From NCBI GenBank assembly GCA_035711465.1, contig DASTCC010000307.1:1-9180 (forward strand): a DNA stretch of 9,180 bases, read 5' to 3'. The notes under the pieces were generated by a model. It ran no database searches and was not told the DNA's origin. It saw only the letters and a program-made list of their open reading frames with translations. A program made the position numbers and the translations under genes. This DNA comes from DASTCC01 sp035711465. Lineage in GTDB: Bacteria > Acidobacteriota > Vicinamibacteria > Vicinamibacterales > SCN-69-37. Shown here piece after piece: positions 5,851-9,180 of this stretch. How positions within the stretch are numbered: the stretch's first letter is position 1; the number at the start of each line of letters is the position of its first letter.

Positions 5851-7644
5851 CTACGCCTTGCCCATCTTCAGCCTGAACCGCGGATCGCCGTAGTGGATGT
5901 AATCGGCCCAGTCGATCGAGCCGGACTTCTCCACGGCCTTGCGTCCGGCGAGGAGCGCGTCGCCGATCGTGCCGCCGCCGAGCAGCGATCCGTAGAACTC
6001 GCGCGCAAACGACGCGGCGGACGAATCGCCGACCGGCCAGTACGTCCCGACGAAGTTGGCGACGCCGAACCGCATGAACGCCTCGGCGAAGCCGACCGCC
6101 TCGCCGAGCGACTTCGAGGCCTCGCGGCGCGAGGGCGACCGCTTCTGCGTCCGCGCCTTGCGCAAACGCGCCGCTTCGCACGCGTTGAAGAACAGCAGCG
6201 GCGGCAGGCTGCGGAGGTTGAGCAGATCCTGGGCGCGGAGCATGCCGTCCGCGCACTGGATGCCGCTGTCGCCTGGCGTCTTCGCGTCGAAGACCGCGTG
6301 CCCGGCGTAGTGAATAGCGTCGTAGCGCTCCGATTGCAGCTGCTCGAGCACCGCTGCGCGCGTCGCTTCGCCCTTGGTCATCCGGGTGATGCGGACGCGC
6401 GAATCCTTGGCGGCGAGCTGGCCAATCCGTTCCGCCTCGTCAACCGCACCGGGAAGATCCTCGGTGGGATCGACGATCATCAGGAGCGACAGCTCTTCCT
6501 GCCGGCCGCGATGATCCGACCATCGTCCGACGGCGAGATCGGCGGCGACGTAGCGGCGGCTCATGCCGCCGCTCAGCGCCGGCGCCCAGTCGCCGATGCG
6601 CAGCGTTTCCCACGGCAGCCGCGCCGCTTCGAGATCGTGGACCACGGCGACGTGGCGCGAGCGTGCCTTGTCGAGCTGCGCCTTGACGTCGTCGGGCAGC
6701 ACCAGCGTCGCCAGCGTCTCGCCGAGGCGCGCCAACGCCCCGGCGCCGAATGTCTCCGCCTCGATCGCCGCCAGCGCCGCGTCGAGCGCCTGGCGTGATA
6801 CCTCGCGGGCGCCTTCGAGCACCGCTGCCTTGCCGCCCGCGGTCAGCACGGCCACTTTGAACGTGAGCGCGTTGCCGGGCGCTTCCGCGGTACGAACGAG
6901 CAGGTAGACGAGCTCGGTGTCGGCAGGCGTTCCTGCCGTCTGTCGAACCGGGGCCACCGGCGCCGGCGCGGCGATGGGCAAATGCCGCTCGCGAACGACG
7001 ACGTCGTAGTCGTTGCAGAAGTCGGCGCGACAACCGCGAAAGATCTCGTCGCGGATGTTCGCGAACTTCTCGTCGTCGAGCTCGCAGATCGTGAAGCCGC
7101 GAAACCGGTTTTCGACGTCCGAGTCGCGCAGCCCGCCGAGAATGCCGCGGAGCAGATGCTGCGCGCACGTCGCCGCCTCGAACCCCGAGCCGGCGCCGAA
7201 CAGCACCGTCGCGAACTCCTCGACGTTGCCGCGCACCAGCGTTCGCACGAGATTCGACGCGACGAGCTGGATCTGGCTCGGGTCGAAGCGATCGAAGGGA
7301 CCGAGGCCCGCGAAGATCACCATGTCCGTCCGCAGCCCGGACCGCGTCGTCGGCAGTACGAAGATCGTGCCCGCCTCGCTCGACACGGTCCGCGATCGGA
7401 TCAGTTCCCGGAGTGCGCCGCCGAGCCGCGCGTCGAGGGCCTTCGCCGCGCCGCCGGGATCGACGTTGCGAAACGACCCGAGCACGATCGCCCTCGTGGT
7501 GACGTCGAGGATGCTGCCGTGCACCAGCGTCACGTCCACCCGCCGCTGCCGGTCGCGGCCGACGACGATGGCAGTGTCGGGCGCGGCGGGGCCGGCCGGC
7601 GGCACGTTGCGTTTGGTCGATCGTCGAATCGGGCGCGCGGTCAT
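5851..7644 (-). CDS. CHAT-domain (caspase-like) protease with N-terminal M17-N/macro-like domain
   Basis: This 597-aa protein leads the operon; GAGGAA sits 4 bases before ATG. Residues about 35-175 resemble the N-terminal domain of leucyl aminopeptidase (M17-N, macro-domain fold): VTLVHGSILDVTTRAIVLGSF, LDARLGGALRELI and DMVIFAGLGPFD. No M17 metal-binding catalytic domain follows. Residues about 242-350 are a linker region of the type that precedes CHAT domains, including LPWETL (343-348). The CHAT domain (about 385-592) has HYAGHA with catalytic His449 and FFNACEA with Cys489, 40 residues apart, then VGTYWPVGDSSAASFA and a GDPRFRLK end. A loop of 9 basic residues in 19 (493-511) follows the cysteine. 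Both catalytic residues are present, so it should be an active C14-like cysteine protease. The N-domain probably senses a ligand or partner. There is no signal peptide or membrane segment. Target unknown; the adjacent subtilase is a candidate. Confidence 0.93.
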   Translation of the reverse strand: MTARPIRRSTKRNVPPAGPAAPDTAIVVGRDRQRRVDVTLVHGSILDVTTRAIVLGSFRNVDPGGAAKALDARLGGALRELIRSRTVSSEAGTIFVLPTTRSGLRTDMVIFAGLGPFDRFDPSQIQLVASNLVRTLVRGNVEEFATVLFGAGSGFEAATCAQHLLRGILGGLRDSDVENRFRGFTICELDDEKFANIRDEIFRGCRADFCNDYDVVVRERHLPIAAPAPVAPVRQTAGTPADTELVYLLVRTAEAPGNALTFKVAVLTAGGKAAVLEGAREVSRQALDAALAAIEAETFGAGALARLGETLATLVLPDDVKAQLDKARSRHVAVVHDLEAARLPWETLRIGDWAPALSGGMSRRYVAADLAVGRWSDHRGRQEELSLLMIVDPTEDLPGAVDEAERIGQLAAKDSRVRITRMTKGEATRAAVLEQLQSERYDAIHYAGHAVFDAKTPGDSGIQCADGMLRAQDLLNLRSLPPLLFFNACEAARLRKARTQKRSPSRREASKSLGEAVGFAEAFMRFGVANFVGTYWPVGDSSAASFAREFYGSLLGGGTIGDALLAGRKAVEKSGSIDWADYIHYGDPRFRLKMGKA

Positions 7645-7676
7645 GAAGTTCCTCGCATCGGAAACGCCGGTTGCAT

Positions 7677-7705
7677 GACGCCGTCAGCGGGTCTACGCTG
7701 GCGTC
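7677..7705. promoter_or_regulatory. Interrupted inverted repeat between the CHAT operon and the VCBS-like gene
   Basis: GACGCC (7677-7682) pairs with GGCGTC (7700-7705), and AGCG (7686-7689) pairs with CGCT (7696-7699), around a 6-base centre with a 3-base bulge on the left. The hexamer CGTCAG also occurs directly repeated at 7682-7687 and 7702-7707, 20 bp apart. This lies in the only non-coding space (67 bp) between the divergent starts 7644 and 7712. It could be an operator or a leader hairpin. I saw no convincing -10/-35 pair. Confidence 0.3.
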
Positions 7706-7711
7706 AGTGCC

Positions 7712-8269
7712 ATGTCAGTCAGGGCCGATCGCCACGGTCTGCCTCTCGTCGTCGTCGCCATCTGCGCGGCGTCGATGGCGCAGGTCGCACGGCCGCGGCA
7801 GATGAATCCGGCGATCCAGGCCAGGCTCACCGGCTGGCAGGTCGACGTCAACCGCGACGGCGCCATGGACTCGTGCCAGCTCGTCATTCAATCCGGATTC
7901 AGCGGCATCCGCTGCACGCTCGCCGGCACCAACAGGCCGTTCAACAGCCAGAACATCGATCTCGGCTATCCGGAAGGGCGCGCCTTCGTCGACTTCGACG
8001 GCGACGGGCGTCCGGACTATTGCCGTGTCATCGGCAATGGCTACCCGAAGAGCTACGCGAGCTGCACGTTCGCCGACGACAACGGCTTCGGCGCGACGGT
8101 GACGTCGCCGTCGCTCGACTGGGGCTATGCCGAGACGCGGCAATGGCGCGACGTCAACGGCGATCGCAAGGCGGATTTCTGCCGCGTCGTCGGCAACTAC
8201 CGCGAGACGCTGTCCTGCACGTTCTCGCAGGGCCGGACGTTCGGGCGCACCGTCAACTCGAAGCGCTGA
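7712..8269 (+). CDS. Secreted protein with three Cys-paired Ca-loop (VCBS/FG-GAP-like) repeats
   Basis: This 185-aa protein begins with a likely signal peptide: basic start, hydrophobic LPLVVVAICAA at 10-20, and possible cleavage near AQVA (residue 27). The rest is three repeats of about 50 residues. Each opens with an aspartate-rich loop typical of calcium binding: DVNRDGAMD at 45-53, DFDGDGRPD at 94-102 and DVNGDRKAD at 147-155. Each loop is followed after one residue by a cysteine and a second cysteine 12-14 residues later (55/68, 104/118, 157/169), so each repeat probably holds one disulfide. Linkers share an LGY/WGY core. Such repeats are related to VCBS/FG-GAP propeller blades. Three are too few for a closed propeller alone, so it may oligomerise or be an adaptor. 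ATG 7712 is the only start after an in-frame stop at 7676 and has no Shine-Dalgarno. It is divergent from the CHAT operon. Confidence 0.85.
   Translation: MSVRADRHGLPLVVVAICAASMAQVARPRQMNPAIQARLTGWQVDVNRDGAMDSCQLVIQSGFSGIRCTLAGTNRPFNSQNIDLGYPEGRAFVDFDGDGRPDYCRVIGNGYPKSYASCTFADDNGFGATVTSPSLDWGYAETRQWRDVNGDRKADFCRVVGNYRETLSCTFSQGRTFGRTVNSKR
7841..8257 (+). repeat. Three tandem protein-coding repeats of about 50 codons
   Basis: The Ca-loop, Cys, strand, Cys, aromatic pattern recurs at residues 44-92, 93-145 and 146-182 of the secreted protein. Repeats two and three are closest (PDYCRV / ADFCRV); the first is the most divergent (MDSCQL). The nucleotide copies have drifted, so this is an old protein-level duplication. 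Confidence 0.75.
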
Positions 8270-8281
8270 TCCGAACATCGT

Positions 8282-9180
8282 CTACCGGCGACAGCTCAAC
8301 AACGGTGCGGCCTCGAGATACCTGGTCACGACGTCCGGATCGACACCGGCGGCGAGCTCGCAGGCGCGCGCCGTCAGATCAGCGTCGCTCGTGGGCGGCG
8401 ATGGCTCGCCGGCCCGGACGCTGAATCGACGGATGGACGAGCCAAGAGCGAGCGTGAGCCAGTTCCGCTTCTGATCGAGCTGCATGGCGCGAACCGGCGC
8501 GCTCACGCTCAGGGTGTCGAGCATCTCGAGCGAACCGGCCGCGACGAGAAGCGCGCCGGTGGTCCCGGCGGCAACGATCACCTGTCCGTCGGATGTGAAC
8601 GCCAGCGACGTGATCGATCCGCCGATCCCGAACGAATTGGCCTGCACCGGCTTGGATTCCAGATCCCAGAGCAGGCCCTTCCCGGTGGCCAGATAACGGC
8701 CGTTGGGGCTGAAGGCGAGCGCAGCTGCCGAGCCCGACAACTCGCCGGCGAGGGTCGTCGCCAGACCGTCGGGAATCGTCCTCGTCTGCGTCAGCCCGTC
8801 GGCGCTCGCCGTGGCCAGCAGACGGCCCTCGGGTCTGAAGGCCACCGAGACAATGCCGGTCTCGTGGTAAAAGCTCGTCGACCCGCCAGTCTGCAGATCG
8901 GTCAGACGTCCCGATCCGCTCTCGCTGCCGGTGACGACATAACGGCCGTCGGGACTGAAAGCCATCGCCGTCACGGCCGCCGGATGGGACACGGTCACAA
9001 GCGGCGCCTCCGACGCGCCGACGCGGTAGACGCGTACGGCGTGCTCGGTCCCCTCGAAGGAATCTCCGCTGGCCGCGATCAGGGTGCCGTCGGCACTGAA
9101 CGCGACGCCATTCAAGAGCGCGATGGCATCGACGTCGATCGATTCAATCGGCCTGGCGTCGGCCGTCCCGAAAATCTCGA
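8282..9180 (-). CDS. WD40-repeat protein, C-terminal part (5' end beyond the window)
   Basis: The frame is open from the right edge to TAG at 8282, giving the last 298 residues. TTG at 9113-9115 is an internal codon rather than the start, because the frame reads on through IESIDVDAIAL to the edge. Six blade-like units recur with SPDG-type turns: FSADGTLIAAS, FSPDGRYVVTGS, FRPEGRLLATAS, FSPNGRYLATG, FTSDGQVIVAAG and a degenerate last one. Only one keeps a clear WD (LLWDLES). The C-terminal tail DLTARACEL, then VTRYLEAAPLLSC, resembles the AC...YL...C tail common in bacterial nSTAND-WD40 proteins. The missing N-terminus may therefore hold a STAND NTPase or effector domain. The propeller would act as a sensing or scaffolding surface. 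It is convergent with the VCBS-like gene (12 bp between stops), so it is not in the CHAT operon. Confidence 0.88.
   Translation of the reverse strand, partial: EIFGTADARPIESIDVDAIALLNGVAFSADGTLIAASGDSFEGTEHAVRVYRVGASEAPLVTVSHPAAVTAMAFSPDGRYVVTGSESGSGRLTDLQTGGSTSFYHETGIVSVAFRPEGRLLATASADGLTQTRTIPDGLATTLAGELSGSAAALAFSPNGRYLATGKGLLWDLESKPVQANSFGIGGSITSLAFTSDGQVIVAAGTTGALLVAAGSLEMLDTLSVSAPVRAMQLDQKRNWLTLALGSSIRRFSVRAGEPSPPTSDADLTARACELAAGVDPDVVTRYLEAAPLLSCRR

Noticed and set aside
4460..5893. Long plus-strand open frame opposite the subtilase gene
   Set aside because: Low-complexity Arg/Asp/Val-rich translation with no domain; the minus strand holds a complete S8 triad and operon spacing.
5825..6256. 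N-terminal extension of the subtilase frame into the CHAT gene
   Set aside because: The extra residues are Arg/Ala-rich out-of-frame CHAT sequence; ATG 5824 has a good Shine-Dalgarno.
5851..7644. CHAT protein as a Craspase (type III-E CRISPR) component
   Set aside because: There are no TPR repeats, no CRISPR array and no cas gene in the window; the N-terminal domain is M17-N-like instead.
6982..8424. 480-aa plus-strand frame spanning the CHAT N-terminus, the intergenic region and the VCBS-like gene
   Set aside because: It overlaps two supported genes in other frames and has no recognisable motif.

Overview
This is a GC-rich (by eye about two-thirds G+C), densely packed bacterial chromosomal window. 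The codon use, the MpaB-type oxygenase and LDHD-like flavoprotein, and the mix of CHAT, subtilase, WD40 and VCBS-type proteins would suit a soil Acidobacteriota such as Vicinamibacteria. Myxobacterial or other GC-rich soil lineages are also possible. No taxonomic marker gene is present, so this is a guess. No insertion sequence, CRISPR array, transposase or integrase was seen.

Layout from left to right. A probable 3' tail of a protein gene (+) meets a tRNA-Ser(CGA) gene (-). Next come an unrecognised 363-aa protein with a helical, charged C-terminus (+) and a small secreted protein started by TTG behind a perfect Shine-Dalgarno (+). An MpaB-family (DUF2236) oxygenase (-) is divergent from an LDHD/GlcD-like FAD-dependent 2-hydroxyacid dehydrogenase (+), with almost no space between them.

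The centre of interest is a three-gene minus-strand operon at 7644..4213. Its first gene encodes a 597-aa protein with an N-terminal leucyl-aminopeptidase-N-like (macro-fold) domain and a C-terminal CHAT caspase-like protease carrying an intact His/Cys pair. The second encodes an apparently cytoplasmic subtilase (S8) with a complete Asp/His/Ser triad, its own prodomain and a polybasic junction before the catalytic domain. The third encodes an 87-aa protein that resembles a free-standing subtilisin propeptide (inhibitor I9-like). Spacings of 26 and 28 bp imply co-transcription. This reads as a two-protease module with a separate inhibitor or chaperone, the sort of architecture seen in bacterial conflict and regulated-death systems. 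The link to defence is inference.

To the right, a divergent gene (+) encodes a small secreted protein with three Cys-paired, Ca-loop (DxNxDG-type) repeats. The window ends inside a WD40 beta-propeller gene (-) whose N-terminal part lies beyond the right edge. Its C-terminal tail resembles the tail of nSTAND-WD40 proteins, so the missing part may hold an NTPase or effector domain.
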